Shown here: piece by piece, positions 63,864 to 64,000 of the stretch
Position numbering within the stretch: the first letter of the stretch is position 1
Layout: each line of letters opens with the position of its first letter
Assembly: GCA_963676725.1 (NCBI GenBank)
Contig: OY781463.1
Coordinates: 3,782,001-3,846,000, forward strand
Direction of reading: 5' to 3'
Source of the DNA: G963662905 sp963676725
Lineage (GTDB): Bacteria > Bacteroidota > Bacteroidia > Bacteroidales > WRLA01
DNA length: 64,000 nucleotides
The notes under the pieces: model-generated
The model's input: only the letters and a program-made list of their open reading frames with translations
Told to the model about the DNA's origin: nothing
Database searches by the model: none
Position numbers and translations under genes: made by a program

Positions 63864-64000
63864 TTAATCACCAAATCCCTGAAGATGATACAATTTACGG
63901 TATAAACCATCTTGCGCCAATAATTCCTCATGACTGCCTCGTTCTTTGATTTCGCCTTTTTCGACCACAATAATTTCATCAGCACCTTTTATGGTTGACA
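63864..64000 (-). CDS. ABC exporter, C-terminal fragment (truncated by window edge)
   Basis: The last 45 codons of a gene that enters from the right edge. The reading frame begins STIKGADEIIVVEKG and ends LYHLQGFGD, the typical end of an MsbA/LmrA-type exporter ATPase, just after the H-loop and including the EKGEIKERGSHEELL signature. The rest of the protein is outside the window, so its substrate cannot be judged. Confidence 0.88.
   Translation of the reverse strand, partial: STIKGADEIIVVEKGEIKERGSHEELLAQDGLYRKLYHLQGFGD

Noticed and set aside
63772..63867. 31-codon plus-strand frame MKIGKILCVL, with a TATCTTGC stretch upstream
   Set aside because: Too short to judge, overlaps the end of the ABC exporter gene, and has no known relatives that I recognise.

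Overview
The window is a chromosomal segment of a member of the Bacteroidota, most likely a Bacteroidales/Marinilabiliales-type anaerobe; the rank below phylum is inference. The evidence is three proteins with type IX secretion (T9SS) C-terminal sorting domains, a PorW/SprE-like T9SS lipoprotein, a carboxypeptidase-regulatory-domain TonB receptor, start codons preceded by A/T-rich leaders instead of Shine-Dalgarno sites, and repeated sigma-ABfr type promoters (TTG, 19 bases, TAnnTTTG). No rRNA, tRNA, CRISPR array, phage or intact insertion sequence was seen.

Layout. 0.3-9.6 kb: one giant secreted multidomain T9SS cargo protein. 9.7-15.7 kb: an accessory lipid/glycan set (fatty acyl-AMP ligase, acyl carrier protein, KAS III, an atypical SDR, a GT2 glycosyltransferase and a GNAT), split by a 668-bp gap carrying a short hairpin-repeat array. 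15.9-19.7 kb (minus): TPR/GT-C membrane protein, lptB and kdsD. 20-22.6 kb: recQ and a small lipoprotein. 22.7-24.9 kb (minus): lipoprotein, secreted thioredoxin-fold protein, deoC. 25-28.4 kb (minus): M23 peptidase, dxr, rseP. 28.7-35.3 kb (plus): porW, bactofilin, atpZ-like gene and a small membrane protein without the rest of the ATP synthase operon, a PTPS/QueD homologue, folE, a Bax-inhibitor-1 protein, fabD. 35.3-42.4 kb (minus): two surface-polysaccharide precursor units, galE-rfbB-cpsB-like and the four enzymes expected to convert UDP-GlcNAc to UDP-GlcNAc3NAcA. 42.6-44.6 kb: outer-membrane protein and waaA (Kdo transferase), followed by a 13-copy 21-bp minisatellite. 44.9-49.7 kb (minus): a TolC-HlyD-permease-permease exporter operon lacking an ATPase gene. 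50-56 kb: an LruC-domain lipoprotein and a convergent gingipain-like C25 protease with a T9SS signal. 56.1-59.2 kb (minus): two sensor kinases with receiver domains. 59.5-64 kb: TonB-dependent receptor, VOC protein, M20 amidohydrolase and the C-terminal end of an ABC exporter.

Most of the window concerns the cell envelope: Kdo and LPS transport (kdsD, lptB, waaA), nucleotide-sugar supply, isoprenoid and membrane-protease functions (dxr, rseP), protein secretion (porW and three cargos) and efflux. The least ordinary parts are the acyl/glycan gene set with its altered SDR, the hairpin array at 11.9-12.1 kb, the 21-bp minisatellite at 44.6-44.9 kb, and the repeat architecture of the 3090-residue cargo protein.
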